Source: Meandrina meandrites (Eukaryota; Cnidaria; Anthozoa; Scleractinia; Meandrinidae). From it: a stretch of 64,000 nt of DNA. The notes beneath the pieces were generated by a model. That model did not search any database. It had not been told where the DNA came from and worked only from the letters and a program-made list of their open reading frames with translations. Position numbers and translations under genes: made by a program. This document shows positions 22,792 to 34,275 of the stretch, in pieces. The first letter of the stretch is position 1; each line of letters starts with the position of its first letter. Location: the NCBI GenBank assembly GCA_963693305.1, contig OY855908.1:25841993-25905992 (forward strand), read 5' to 3'.

Positions 22792-23273
22792 AAGGCCATG
22801 TTGCATGAGGCAAGTTTATCTGCAACTTGCAACGCAACAAATGTTGCATTGCAACGTCTAAAATCCTTTAGAATTATCCTCTACTTTTCGCAACGTTGCC
22901 AGACAAGTTGCAGCTTATGACTTGTCTCGCGCAACTTGCAACGGAATTTTGTTGAAATGAGATAACCAAAGCGCGTCTTTCGCTCGTGGTAGATGGCGGC
23001 AGAAGAGAGTGTTGTAATGGTCATTGCTGCGAACAAACATTGTCGCCCACTACCTCTCGGAACGAGTTATCTCATTGGTTTTAGAAACAATAGATAACAG
23101 ATCATAACAATGCCTCTAGCCATGAATTGTAGAGGTAATGTTTACAAGGCGCGAATGAAAATAGAGGTTCCAGAGAGGGAGTGCCATACTGAAAAATTGC
23201 GAGTTGCAATGTTTTACACTCGTCATCGTTGCGTTGCCAGTTGCAGCAAAAATTGCCCCATCAAACATGGCCT
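22792..23273. mobile_element. MITE with AAGGCCATGTT ends
   Basis: The left end AAGGCCATGTTGCATGAGGC and the inverse of the right end, AAGGCCATGTTTGATGGGGC, match as TIRs. Both continue into TGCAACTTGCAACGCAAC-like sequence. Length is about 482 bp. The 68-codon frame at 23110-23316 spans the end of the element and is not a gene. Target duplication was not resolved. Confidence 0.8.
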
Positions 23274-23495
23274 TAAATGCATAATGAAGAGTCTTAGGTA
23301 TATCCTGCGACCTTAACCATCAACTAAAAGAGCCGATCACGTTCACTGAACTGATCAGTGGATAAAAGACTGCTAAAAGCTACACTGAAGGTAAAAAGAG
23401 GTTGATCTTCGCTGATAATTCATATACAATGTATATGTCGGTGGTGTTGGAGAGAGCTTACAGAGAAACTGGCGTGTTCATTTCTGATATTATTA

Positions 23496-23625
23496 GGGAG
23501 CTTAAGAAAACTACGACGGCAACGGCAACGAAAACGTCACCAAACAAAAGGATTAATGAGCAGAACAATAGCTCTGCACGTGCGTTTGAAGTCTTGGTAC
23601 ATTTCCTGGCCGTTCTCTGCAAAAT
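23496..23625 (+). mobile_element. partial GGGAGCTTAAG MITE
   Basis: This segment matches the left third of the MITE at 57991-58356 (GGGAGCTTAAG, then CTACGACGGCAACGGCAACG, then GAGCAGAACAATAGCTCTGC). It sits inside repeat copy A and is missing from copy B, so it is a later insertion. The right part and right TIR are absent. Confidence 0.75.
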
Positions 23626-24481
23626 CTTCTCCAAATATGAGGTAACAAACGTAAATGTATTCAATAAGCTTAATAAAGGTCAAATGAACCAAATTTTCGA
23701 CATTCTTCTTTTGCGATTTTAAAGCAACCAAACGCTAAAAGAACCCATTATTAAATAAACTTAGGAAGAAATTTTGCTTTCTGAACCTTAAAGCGTGAAC
23801 TATAGCAAAAACTACGAAGATTTCTGAAGGCTTCACGAAAACGTTTCAAAATGACCGCGCACTGGAATGGAAGGAATGGATCGAGATTTGAATTTTGTGA
23901 CGTAATTTTTTTTTTTTGACGGCTTTGCGATCGAGGGGACGATCGTCATATGAAGAGCGAATAATGTAAAGTTTGAGAGTTTGAGTCAGTCTGACTAATT
24001 CAAGTAATTCTGAAAAGACTTAAGTTCTATTAAAACATGGTAGTTGTATTTTTTACTACACTGGAATCCAGTTTAAAAGATTAATAATTATTAAAGCACT
24101 GAGTAAAAGTGTTAGCATTGTGCGATATAGGAGGATTTCAAACACTGGACGGCTAATAAAAATCATCAGTCCGCTCAGCTTGGTATGGAACAAAGAATTT
24201 TGTTATATAATGCGGGTTTTTTTTGGATTTGCACGAAATTATATATAATCAAGACGTGTGCGGCTTGAAACCTGGATCGGTATGAGCCCCTCAAGAAATT
24301 TGGCTAACGAATTTATTAATGAGCAAGGGTCCTGTGCTACCTTAAGGTATTTAGCAACGCGTACGATAAAACAGAATGGCAATCGGGCAACCAAACCAAG
24401 ACAGTTCAAAACTACAAGTTTATTAGATAGCGAGCACCACTTCCTAAATCACAAATTGCCAAAACACTAAAAACTAGCCTG

Positions 24482-24502
24482 CCCCCCCCCCCCCCCCCCC
24501 CC
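24482..24502. repeat. poly-C run
   Basis: Twenty-one consecutive C; one of several poly-G/C runs in the window. Confidence 0.95.
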
Positions 24503-24719
24503 AATGAATTTTGTTGAGTTAATTTTGCCGCCATAATTTTCTTTGTTGTGGCGTGAGTTCATTTGGTTTAGCCGTGAGTTGACTTGGTTTTGATGTATTT
24601 TTTGCTTAAGTACTTGATTGTTTTGCCTTGACTGATGTTTGTTTTGAAGTAAATGTAAACAAATTCCTTCGCCTTCATCAAGGTCGTTTTTATATTGACT
24701 AAGAAGCTGCACACAGCTT

Positions 24720-25569
24720 TTACTCGGGCCATGAGTGTTTCGTGTGTCTTTGCCTAACTTAATTAATTTTTGAAGGAAAAGGAAGATAACTTTTGGTATT
24801 TTAATAATTTGGTATTTTAATTCGCAACATTGGTAGTTAAAACTGCCAATTTTTGCGCGTATAAAATGTTGATCTATATCCTGGCACTGGTGTTACAATA
24901 TTGCGTTATCTTGTCTTTTATAAACAGTCCTAGCTGTTGCCGAAGCCGAGATCAGATTTCATGCCCGTCACGTAAATTTGACAAGAAATAAAAAACTGCC
25001 ATGTAGCCTATTACGAGGTCATGATTTTATCGAAATAAACGGTACATTTGCTGTTAGAAATTGAGATATTCTATTGACCATGAAAATTGTGCAAGTAATA
25101 TTTCGACCGAGGGTTCAGATTTCGAGCGAATGCTAAAAATAACATTTACCAGCCGTTAGCGTTCTTGCAAGCCTTGTAAACTCCATTTGAAGTTAGCAGT
25201 TTACGTTCAATATACCGTCTTGAGAATTTCCTGCTTGAGAAACGAATACTTCAGAGTTTTATGATCGGTTCGTTGCCTTTTAGACCTCAATTTGTCGCCC
25301 TCGAGTATTCTCTAGATTCCTTTTCTTCAATTCTGAATGTCATTAAAGTGTCTCTTGATCGTAAAAGGAGAAAAACATCGTCTTATCTTGAAAAAGCATC
25401 GCCAGACGCCATTTTGTTTGTTTGGTTAAATGCTACCGCGTCCCCAGGGCCACGCGTTTGGACAATCGCGACACAAAAAATCAAAGGTCTCCTTGAGACG
25501 ACGACTATTTTCTATCAGGTAAAAACCGACATAATAGTAATGTTATAAAGTATCAGAATTTAAAGTACA
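24720..25569. other. sequence inside repeat copy A without recognised genes
   Basis: It contains a 95-codon frame at 25261-25548 with no domain. Nothing else was recognised. This stretch is absent from copy B. Confidence 0.4.
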
Positions 25570-25589
25570 GTACCACCTGAAATCATGGG

Positions 25590-26105
25590 CACATCGGCCG
25601 CGGATTTTACGACGTAACCGCTAGTGGTTATTCTAGTTATCCCCTGACGTCATCAAAATTCTAAAATCCAGAGTCGCGAGACCACTGATTTGTTTTCCTC
25701 GACTGGATATTAGACGTTCTTTATATATATCTTGCTGAAGGTCTTGAGCTCGATAGCATCCACCCGCTTTAAGATAAAGCAGTTTGACACGTTTCACACG
25801 CCACACGGCATTAAGATGGCCGCCAGAGGGTTGTCACGTATGCTTAAAAAAATGCCTTATCCTTAATTTTCAACAATCTGAACAGTTGAGGTTTTGCGAG
25901 AAGTGTTTGTGTGAATGTTTACTTGTTCATGTAAGTGAGCTGACCGCTTTTTATAGCAGAAGTGAATTCCAGGTTTTTTCATTGATTTCCAGCCGCCATA
26001 TCGGTGCCCCTTTGCATGGGTACAAACATGGCGTTTCCATATTGTGCTCTCTAAAATTGTGGGGAACATTTTGACGGGATAACTAGAGTACGGAAATACG
26101 TATTT
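25590..26105 (+). mobile_element. dispersed element, inverted relative to 34340-34935
   Basis: The sequence matches the reverse complement of 34460-34925 over several blocks (CCCTGACGTCATCAAAATTC, then GTTGAGGTTTTGCGAGAAG, then AACATGGCGTTTCCAT). At 34340 the same family is a 596-bp insertion with a 3-bp duplication, so this copy is also likely a MITE. Its ends here are less clear. Confidence 0.65.
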
Positions 26106-26241
26106 ATTTTGTGTATCTAGCATTCATCGGAAGCGTAACTATGGTTTCACGAGATCCACTCGACCAATCACGGTGCACGAAAGAACGGTCATATGCAAGA
26201 GCCAATTAGAGGCTATTGTAGAAGACCCTGGTAAGACGCGC

Positions 26242-26261
26242 GGGGGGGGGGGGGGGGGGGG
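26242..26261. repeat. poly-G run
   Basis: Twenty consecutive G. Confidence 0.95.
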
Positions 26262-27079
26262 ACTAGCCTTGGTCGCTGGTTCGCAGACGGACTATACCAG
26301 GCTTAAGTTCGGCTACAACGAAGGGTAACAATTCTACCAGGCAGTAAAAACGTTTACTGCCCATTTCGTATTGTACTTGGTATTATTAGGTACTGTTTCA
26401 GACGGAAAGGAAATTTCTTCCTTTTCAGTTTTTGGAGGACGAAAACGAGCTGTTGCCATACTCACGGTTTGGCAGTGACTGAAAATGATTAATAGTTCTA
26501 TTATTGTCTCATGAACTCTCTCCTGTGGGGCGTACAGCATTTTGGCATGCATGTCCAATTACTGAATCGCATAACAATACTTTGCATTCAATTTATTGTT
26601 TTCATTTCACAAGTAGGATAAAACATTCGCGTACAATCTGTGTGGGCGTTTACAATGGCGGGCCGAGTTTTTGTACTAAAATCTGGCGTGCGCCTACGTG
26701 CGTTGGTGAGGAACCCAATAAAGCTGTAGAGTGCAACGACATCAATTTCAATTCAATTTTTGAGCCATTTTCACGTTAGAAAATTCAAACGCATTAACCA
26801 TGAAATACATTGACGTCTCTTTCGTCAACAAAACCATGAGAGGTTAACGATGCCGTGAGTTTATTTTGTTGTGCCTCGAGATATATTTCATTTTTCTGTA
26901 GGCAAATTTCTTATGCCGTAAGATATTCACTTTAACCGTGAACGGTTAAAATTTATCTTGTACCCGTATATGGGCCACTCTATACGCTTAAATAGAACCA
27001 CTGTAAACTCAAGCAAAAAATAATAAATAGGAGCTCCGCTTTTAGGCCTGCCTAAATCTATATATTACTTTGAATTGAA

Positions 27080-27484
27080 ATTCACGCAACTTTCTAGTAT
27101 CGGAGGTGGCACTAAGTGGTAAGCCATATATTTCTCTCCTATCAATGGTATTTATTTATTGAGCAGATTGGGGAGTAATAACTCTGTTTCGGAGTTCTTT
27201 ATATATAGTTTTTGACACAGCTCTAATGATCGGAATTTTTTGCCCGTTTAAACAACAACAACAAAAAAAGATCTAAGGGAGTATAAGGTTCAGCTTTCTC
27301 ACATTACATTTCCTTATTAACTCATTCTTTTCAAGGATCAGACCTGAATTTGTTTGTTTGCCACTGAGCATTTTGCGAGGCGATTAAAGTGATCCTCCTA
27401 AAATGGTGAAAGTTTCATCGGCAGCATTTTAACATCAGCAGAAATTGCAACCTAAGTTAAGTTTACCTCCAATCGGTTTTAAAG
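27080..27484 (-). pseudogene. LINE ORF2 fragment, downstream piece of the nested LINE
   Basis: On the minus strand the frames read PIGGKLNLGCNF near the nested insertion, then GLILEKNELIRKCNVRKLN, and RKLREFQFKV near 27085. This follows the usual order in the post-RT region of L1/Tx1 LINEs. Frameshifts are present. The upstream piece of the same LINE appears at 35252-36010 on the other side of the nested insertion. Confidence 0.6.
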
Positions 27485-27713
27485 GGAACCTCAACTCTTG
27501 CGACAAGTTGACGTTAAATTATTTGAAATAATTCCTTATTTCCAAATTTTACAAGAGAAGGAAGAAATAACATTTAATAGTAACAATAAATGGAAAATTT
27601 TCTGGCTTTTAAATTTCCCGCGCGCCGCCATTTTGGATTTTATGACGTGTAATGGTTGCCCAGTTGTTTCACACAAAAGATGCTCTGCTTTCAAACAATA
27701 GCGGCAACCATAA

Positions 27714-27922
27714 TGTTGCCGGCCGAGGAAGGGAAATCACGATTTGCATGCTAATAAACATAAACAACATATCCAATATGGCGGACAAAACGAACCTCGT
27801 GCGTTTTATTATTACTTTCCCAAGATACTTAGTGGGTTTAACAATTTGTTTCCTAGGGGGGGGGGGGGGGGGGACGGGTGGTTACAATGTCTCCTTGTCC
27901 TCTTGTCATCTCATCCTCAACA
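27714..27922 (-). repeat. Gypsy 3' LTR
   Basis: 209 bp, TG...CA, including an 18-base G run at 27856-27873. The right LTR has 6 G at the same place. Confidence 0.9.
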
Positions 27923-28566
27923 CACTCCCCCACTGTAATAGATGTCGTCCTCGACATTCCATGTACACTATGGAGACCATTGCCTGTTAGAATAAGATAC
28001 TAGTTTTTCTTACACGTACCTCCTTGAGGAAAGGGGTGATCAAGCCCTAACCTAACGAGACATCACAAACAATAGACTGATGCAAACTAGTTAAACCTAT
28101 TTTTTTTACCAAAGTTCAGGGACTTTGACTAATAAACTCCTCTGTTAATAGAGTAAAAAAAAAAAGAAAAAAAGGTTCTCTGTCCATAACTGAATTACAC
28201 AACCTAGCTATACAGTTCCATAGTTTCATATGCATTAGGATCAATGTTAAATTCGTTCAGCAAGGATATACTCCAACATGTCCACAAGAGGCAGGGTATG
28301 TACAAGGCCAGACACAATTCAGCCATGTTGGTCCTCCTTGCAAAACAGGTACTGATAGTGGTGTCACACCCGCAGCATGGTTTGGTACACTCAGTACAGT
28401 CGGTTGATGGAAACTGCGTGTGCCTAATGTGTCATAGGTAAACAATTAAGGTGCTCTTCGCTTCCTAGTTGGCCGTTCATAGGCCTCTACGTGGTCTGCC
28501 CAGTTCCTCTCAGATGTCTCATCGGCTAGTTCTACTGGTAGTTGGCATTTAGCTGCATCTCCATCA

Positions 28567-29226
28567 TTAGATGTCTCCTCTTGAGTGATGAGTTGGAGGT
28601 GGGTCACTGACTGCCTCACTGATCGGGTTGGAAACTGGTGAAGATTGTGACTCCCTCACTTGTCCGTTCTGTATTGGAGAAAATGTGAGCTCTTCATCCG
28701 AGCTGCTTTCTTGGCTTGGATCTGGTGGTGGTGTAGGTGACTTGCCTCTCTGTTGGACTCGTTTTGGTTTCCTACAGATCATTTCCTGTCTTACTTCAAA
28801 GGGCAAATCATTACATGGCAGTAGAAGATTCCTGTGAATAACACGGCGGCGTCCCACACCAGTCTCAGGCTTGATCTCATATACTGGACTCCCTTCTCCT
28901 TTACGGTCCACCACGTGATGTACTGTATCTTCCCAATACGATCTAAGCTTACCAGGACCACCTCTCTTACTCAAATTTCGTACTAGCACTCTATCTCCTG
29001 GCTGTAATACCGAACTGTTAACTCTTCGGTCATACTGTTTCTTGCCCTTCGGTCCTAATGATTCGGATCTCTTTGAAGCTAAGGCATATGCTTCCTTCAT
29101 TGTGGCCTGCCAATTCTTGACATAGGTTGAATAGTTCGAAGAGGCAGTGCGCTCTGTACTAAAGATTACATCTATGGGAAGTCTGGTGAACGGCCAAAGA
29201 GCAAGAAGAATGGGCCTCAGCCTCAT
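28567..29226 (-). pseudogene. pol: Gypsy integrase C-terminal region
   Basis: The minus-strand frame has KQYDRRVNSSVLQPGDRVLV, typical of the Gypsy integrase GPY/F-type C-terminal fold, then VYEIKPETG and VIHRNLLLPC. A Ser/Pro/Glu-rich tail ends at 28567. It is joined to the upstream integrase core by a frameshift near 29200. Confidence 0.8.
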
Positions 29227-29962
29227 GGCGAGTGCAATTATAGGCGTGCACCACTTTTTTTAGACTGTCTTTCGAGCGTGACTTTTGGTTTTCAGGTATT
29301 GTTCGTAACATTGCAAGGAGTGTTTGATTAAGTCTTTCTGTTTTCCCGTTTCCTTGTGGGTTGTAGGGTGTTTTACGAGGCCGCACCATGCCACAGAATT
29401 CCTCAAGCTGGGGAAACAGCTTATTCTCAAATTCTCCTCCCTGGTCATGCAGAATTCTGGCGGGAAAGCCAAAACGCTGTATAAAGTCATTATATAGCTT
29501 GTTTGCTGCTGTTCGAGCTGACTTGTTAGTGGTGGCATAAGCTTGCGTGAACCTAGTAAAATGTCCACAATTCCAAAAATGTACTCATATCGCACTTTTC
29601 CAGGTGAACAAAGCCGATTGACACAAGCTCAAATGGCGCAGAACTGTGAATATTTTCCATTGGTGCTCTTGGTTGAACGTGTGTGGTCTTGGTTGCTTTA
29701 GACAACTGCATACACGTGTGACATAATGTTCAATGTCTCTTTTCATGTGTGGCCAGAAGAATCGTTCCCTAGCTAGGCACTGGAGCACTCTTTTTACTCC
29801 CAGATGTCCCATTTCTTCATGTACACTGAACACTGTCCTATGAAACTTTGTGGGAAGACCAAGTTGCAAATTTGAGCCACTTCTGACGGAGGATTCCATC
29901 TTCCCAATGTCCAGTTTCTTCCATTCGAGCAAGAGAGATCGAGTGTCCGGTGGTGCTTTCAT
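29159..29962 (-). pseudogene. pol: Gypsy integrase: zinc domain and catalytic core, damaged
   Basis: The zinc-binding region is near 29690-29850 (VHEEMGHLGVKRVLQCLARE, FFWPHMKRDI, CSCLKQ). The core follows in several frames. FELVSIGFVHLE has Gly where the first catalytic Asp is expected. ILHDQGGEFEN keeps the second Asp, and TPYNPQGNGKTERLNQTLL keeps the catalytic Glu. At least two frameshifts occur (near 29640 and 29400). The protein is therefore not functional as encoded. Confidence 0.85.
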
Positions 29963-29968
29963 CCGGTC

Positions 29969-30200
29969 TTACAGGGTCGGAAGTTGGTCACTTTGCTTAC
30001 ATTGAATCACTGTCCCAATGGCATGGTCTCCCCTCTGTGCATGGTGAAGCTCCTTGCGCGTAATAGGTTGCACCCGCAATGTAGCCTTGTCATCCATCAT
30101 GCGCCTCATCCCCTTTGGCCTACTGGAACTACTGGATAATGCTTTAAGCCAAATTGCTTCTCCTTTGAGTTGAGCATTCGTGGCTTCCACTGTAGCTTTG
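29969..30200 (-). pseudogene. pol: Gypsy pol linker between RNase H and integrase
   Basis: The frame (ATVEATNAQLKGEAIWLKAL onward) continues the RNase H frame once the solo LTR at 30201-30640 is set aside. It ends at a stop at 29969-29971, just before the integrase frame. No catalytic motif is expected in this linker. Confidence 0.7.
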
Positions 30201-30640
30201 TGTAAACAATACTCCAGCACAGTCTGAATTCGTCTTTATTCCCTTAAACAAGGAAAAGAAAACGTAGAATTAACAAACTTAAACTTGAAAACTAAACGGG
30301 TTACAACAATTGAACAAAAATCGGAAAAAATACAAGAATAAACGAATACTTACAAGATCTGTACGGCGACTCCGGAAAAACAAGAACTAATTTACGACCA
30401 AAACATACGAGACTTTTTATACGGATTTAAAGAACAAACAATAGCACTAATGATGTTACAAATAAACAATAAACGATTACATAATATTTTACCGAGAAAC
30501 TAACTTGCACAAAAATACATAATAATGAGCGAGGCTAAACAAAGAACTAACAAACTGATCAAAAAACTGACGAGAATTAACATGTGTGAAAAAATCAAAA
30601 CAAACCACGAACATGAAATAAATGAACTCTCGTGGCTACA
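30201..30640 (-). mobile_element. solo LTR inserted in Gypsy pol
   Basis: A 440-bp segment starts TGTAAACAATACTCC and ends GTGGCTACA on the plus strand. It is flanked by CTTTG at 30196-30200 and 30641-30645. On the minus strand it carries a TATA-like GTATAAAAAG and a GGAATAAAG polyadenylation-like motif in LTR order, so it lies in minus orientation. The host pol frame is continuous on either side when the insert and one CTTTG are ignored. No internal coding sequence remains, so this is a recombined solo LTR. Confidence 0.88.
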
Positions 30641-30645
30641 CTTTG

Positions 30646-31140
30646 ATCCATTCGGGCTCAGCTTCTTCCTTGCATTCACTAATATATTGCTCAATGGGCA
30701 TCCTGGACAAGGCGTCTGCATCTTGGTTCGCAGTTCCTGGACGGTACTTAATGGTGAAGTTAAAATCAGAAAGTTCTGCTTCCCAGCAGTGACCTGTAGC
30801 ATTGAGCCTGGCGGAGGTAAGTACGTAGGTTAACGGATTGTTATCTGTGCAAACTGTAAAATGTGGCGCATAATATATATAGATAGTCTCTGAATTGTTC
30901 AGTTATAGCCCACCTACGGGTTAAAAATTGAAGCTTGCTAGAATGAAGATGGTAGTTCTTTTCCGCAGCCGTCAGCGTGCAAGACCCAAAAGGAATAACT
31001 CTCAACTTTCCATCTTGCCTCTGGTACAGTGCTGTACCCAAGCCTTGTTCTGTTGCGTCCGTGTGCAGAATAAATGGTTGGGAATAATTAGGGTAGACCA
31101 TCACTGGTGGATTGGTGATCGCAGTGATGAGTTGTTCCAA
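30646..31140 (-). pseudogene. pol: Gypsy RNase H domain
   Basis: The minus-strand frame has PFILHTDATEQGLGTALYQR, then AAEKNYHLHSSKLQF, and after a small frame change SDFNFTIKYRPGTANQDADA with LSRM. These are the usual Ty3/Gypsy RNase H blocks; the first Asp (HTDA) and the late NQDADALS motif are present. A frameshift near 30850 separates the two halves. Confidence 0.85.
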
Positions 31141-31703
31141 GGCCGCCTGACATTCGCTAGTCCGAGATGACTGTTGGCCCGTTTCTCTCTCCGAGTTCTG
31201 ACTGGTTGTTGTGCTTTTCTTTTTGGTCCCTTAAGGACGTCATACAGAGGCTTTGCAACTTTTGAGAAATTTTTGATGTATCTCCTGTAATAGCTTAATA
31301 GTCCAGTCGGTTTACGGACTTCTCCAACAGTTTTCGGTTGGGACTCTCTTAGACTTGCAACAGCTGTGGCACCCTCCGGGTCTATCCTGTGTCCACTTTG
31401 ACAACTGTTCAGCAAATCTTCTATTTAGTGCCTGACTTCGGCGTACAACGGGCGGGGCACAGAAGTATAACTTTTCTGAATTGGTTTAGGGTCAGATAGT
31501 GTCAGATTCATCTTAAGTCCCTTTATACACCCCACATCCTCATCGTCTTTGGCAAATGACTCCGCCTCCTCTCGAAGCATTGCAATGGCTAATTTTCGCT
31601 GTTCCTCAGTCAGGTTACTCTGCAGGTTGCGTCCTTTCAGAATTAGGAATTTCTCTATGATGTGGCTCATAACCCTGCTCTTGTGAGGCTGATAGACGTT
31701 CAC
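31101..31703 (-). pseudogene. pol: Gypsy RT remnant lacking the palm
   Basis: The frame reads KSYTSVPRPLYAEVRH, a stop at 31425-31427, then IEDLLN. It then passes directly at about 31410 to SGHRIDPEGATAVASL and LLSYYRRYIKNFSKVAKPLY, which lies after the RT active site in Gypsy. The whole fingers/palm with the YxDD box is missing. This looks like a clean internal deletion. Confidence 0.85.
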
Positions 31704-32220
31704 CGTCAGGCATGTTCTCCTCTTCAGTCAAAGTCGTACTTTCAAGGTATGGAAGGTATTTTCTCCTGACTTCTAAGGGCGTGACCGATTGGACAAGTTG
31801 TAGGCTTCCGAATGGTGCTCGGCTACCAGGGTTATGTCATGCTTTGTTGGATTGTAAACTTCAACATTCACCTGACGAGGTAATCCTTTGGGCAAGGAGA
31901 GCAGCTGTTCAGGTGGTTCCAATTCAGCTGGCCAGGCTGGTTCTTGAGTTGGTTAAAGCAACTCTGGTGTTTTTACTTCCAGTGGACCACAGTCAACACG
32001 ACACGTTACTGCAACCGTTTGCCCATGTGGCACTGTTATTGTTCTTGCCACTTCTTAACACAAAAAGTCTATCTACACCTGCACTTTGCACAAGCTCAAC
32101 CAATGCAGTGACATTCTCTCTCTCCACCTCGCTGAAAGCTGAACTCATAATCTCTCCCAGCGAGTCGGTGCTTTCTCCTCCCGTTTGGTCTCTACCTTTT
32201 ATCACTTCTTTAATAACATT

Positions 32221-32520
32221 TTAACCAATAATCAGAGATTTCAACTCGTGTCTTGCAGCCAGGAGTGGCACTGTGATGGGGTTGGCTAGCTGAGTACTAG
32301 AAGCTAACTGGAACTTTACCTCTACCCATCCCTCAAACGGTATTGGTCCACCATTAGCTCCTATTAGGTTAAGTCCCGATTCCTCTCCAAGCAACTCTTC
32401 AATATTCCTTAACCTTGACGAGGGCAGATATTCTCCAAGCCAGCTTTTTGGCATAATGGATACCTGTGCACCTGTGTCCCAAAGGGCCTCAGCTGGTACG
32501 CCATCCAACACACACGACAC
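32221..32520 (-). pseudogene. pol: Gypsy aspartic protease
   Basis: The minus-strand frame has the retropepsin motif LWDTGAQVSIM followed by a beta-rich domain ending LIIG. The active-site Asp-Thr-Gly is intact. An acidic linker frame (31993-32205) follows. It is annotated as pseudogene because the surrounding polyprotein is broken. Confidence 0.8.
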
Positions 32521-32829
32521 TTTACACTTCTTTCCTACAAGGCAGCATGACTACTGCTACATACTGCTTATGCGTTAAATTACTGGCAAATACATAACCG
32601 TCCCCACGTTCCACTCGCGAACTTTTTTGTGTTTCGAGATGCTCATTCGTCTGGCAAAGACTCTTATGACTACCTCAGTGAAGTTTGTGGCACTTCTGTC
32701 CACAATACCGAACTGCTTTACAACCGGAACACTGCTTAAAAACTTGACCTCCCTGTTCAGCTCATGACAATTAACCCATTTGTGGGACTTGGAGTTTTTA
32801 CGAGAGTGGGCTACTTCCCGTCCCTCGGT

Positions 32830-34143
32830 CACGGCCCACGCCTGTTTACCGAACCTGCTTTGTCACCATGGCCACTCTTCTTTCGACAACCACGAGCCCA
32901 ATGTTCACTACTAACACAGATGTGACAGTGGTCGCATACCTCCCCTCTACCCTTAGCGTGACAACTGGGGCAACCCATGAGTGTTCGCTACCACTGTTGG
33001 TCCTAGGGTTCTAGTGGTGACCTGGTAAGTCGTTCTTTATCCGCCCGATCCTTCTCAACAGACTCTTTCAAGGTGGCAAGCTCAGAACGTACCGCCTGCA
33101 GCGCAGCCCTGACTTTATCTTCTTTAGAATTATCTCTCTCAGGGTTTTGCACCTTCTTAACAGTTGCTTCTTGTTGGGCTGGGATGCATGCACCTCATTA
33201 ACTTTTGGATTCTTGTGACGACTAGAAGATCTTAATTTTGACTTTCGCTCAGTTTCTTCTAAAACAATTCCATTCATTTGTTGAATTATTTCTTCGTCTT
33301 GTACACCCGAGGTTTGGAGGAGTGGTCTCAGTCTGGTCCGGATGACTTCATCCTGAAGACCAGTGTCTTCTGCGTGAAGAAACATACCCTGAACCAGTGC
33401 TGGGTCATATTTTAACTGAGTGTCTACTTCCTTTGAAGCCAACAGGATTTTCTGCCTGGCATCAAGGACCCTGATTAAGAAACTTTGAGAACCCTCCTGA
33501 GGCTCTTGGACCAATGTAGAGAGCTGCCGATAAAGTTCTGTAGCTCTCTTTTCCTGATAGTGAGATCTCAGTATACTTCTTAAAAGATGAAAGGTTAAAC
33601 TCTCTAAGCCTTCTAAGTAACTTCTCAATCTCATTCCTGGATTAATAGCCCTGCCAACAGCATCAACTACTTCTCATGGCTTATACCCCTTTTCTAAAGC
33701 ACCCTCAGTTTGCCTGGCCAAGCTGACAAAACTCAGTTTGTCCTTTTGCCCCGGTTCTCCAATCTGGCCAATTATTTTCAACTCCCTCTTAAAATCACGC
33801 GGCTGAAAATACAATGGTTTCACATCTTCAACTTTAGGCTTACCCTCTTTAAGCGGAGGTTGGGCATTTCCATTCTTCGCTTTCTCGCCAACTGCTTCCA
33901 ACGGAAGACAAACGGGTGTATGCTCCATGACTTAAATTCCATCAGTTGTTCAATGTTGTCTGCCTCTATACCCTTCAGCGTGCCTCCAAGCCGTTCTTCG
34001 ATCACCCTCACAAGCTCCTTTCTGGTCTTATCCTTCGTGTCACTTTCACTGCATCCCGGAGTCTTCGCGATCCCCCTCAGAACCTTAACTCCTAACTGGC
34101 AAAGATAACTCTGTATTTGCATCTGGATGTCCTCAAGTTCCAT
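32830..34143 (-). pseudogene. gag: Gypsy gag with zinc knuckles
   Basis: It starts at an ATG (34143) with LRGIAKTPGCSESDTKDKTR, a motif common in cnidarian Gypsy gag. It continues through frameshifts (near 33830, 33670 and 33070) with FLIRVLDARQKILLASKE near 33470. Cys/His knuckles (CPSCHAKGRGEVCDHCHICV) lie near 32900-32970. A stop follows near 32840. Confidence 0.8.
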
Positions 34144-34255
34144 CGTGTCTGGTCCTTGAAAAGCTTGTATCCTCGATCGACTTACAATTGCTCTTTTACT
34201 CCCGTCCGCCGACCATTACGTAAAAATTGTTGTTCGACTTTAACGGCAAAGTTAC

Positions 34256-34273
34256 CTCCCGGACAGGCTCCCA
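34256..34273 (-). promoter_or_regulatory. probable Gypsy primer-binding site
   Basis: On the minus strand TGGGAGCCTGTCCGGG starts 3 bases inside the end of the right (5') LTR. TGG at this position is the normal primer-site start. The tRNA partner was not determined. Confidence 0.5.
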
Positions 34274-34275
34274 AA

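Larger units (their letters stand above)
23329..27078 (+). repeat. unclassified long repeat, copy A (interrupted)
   Basis: Segments at 23329-23490, about 24349-24600 and about 26690-27078 align in order with the copy at 36831-38258. They share TTCACTGAA and GATAAAAGACTG at the start, GCAACGCGTACGATAAAACA in the middle, and AGCTCCGCTTTTAGGCCTGC at the end. Copy A carries about 2 kb more sequence between the middle and end segments. An AATAAA motif (CCCAATAAAG) lies before the final part. It could be an LTR pair with copy B or a dispersed repeat. No protein was recognised. Confidence 0.6.

Noticed and set aside
27652..27990. 112-codon frame at the left Gypsy LTR
   Set aside because: It runs through the LTR and its poly-G run, and is antisense to the element.
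31712..32224. 170-codon plus-strand frame
   Set aside because: It is antisense to the Gypsy protease-RT linker and is explained by the minus-strand pol frames.
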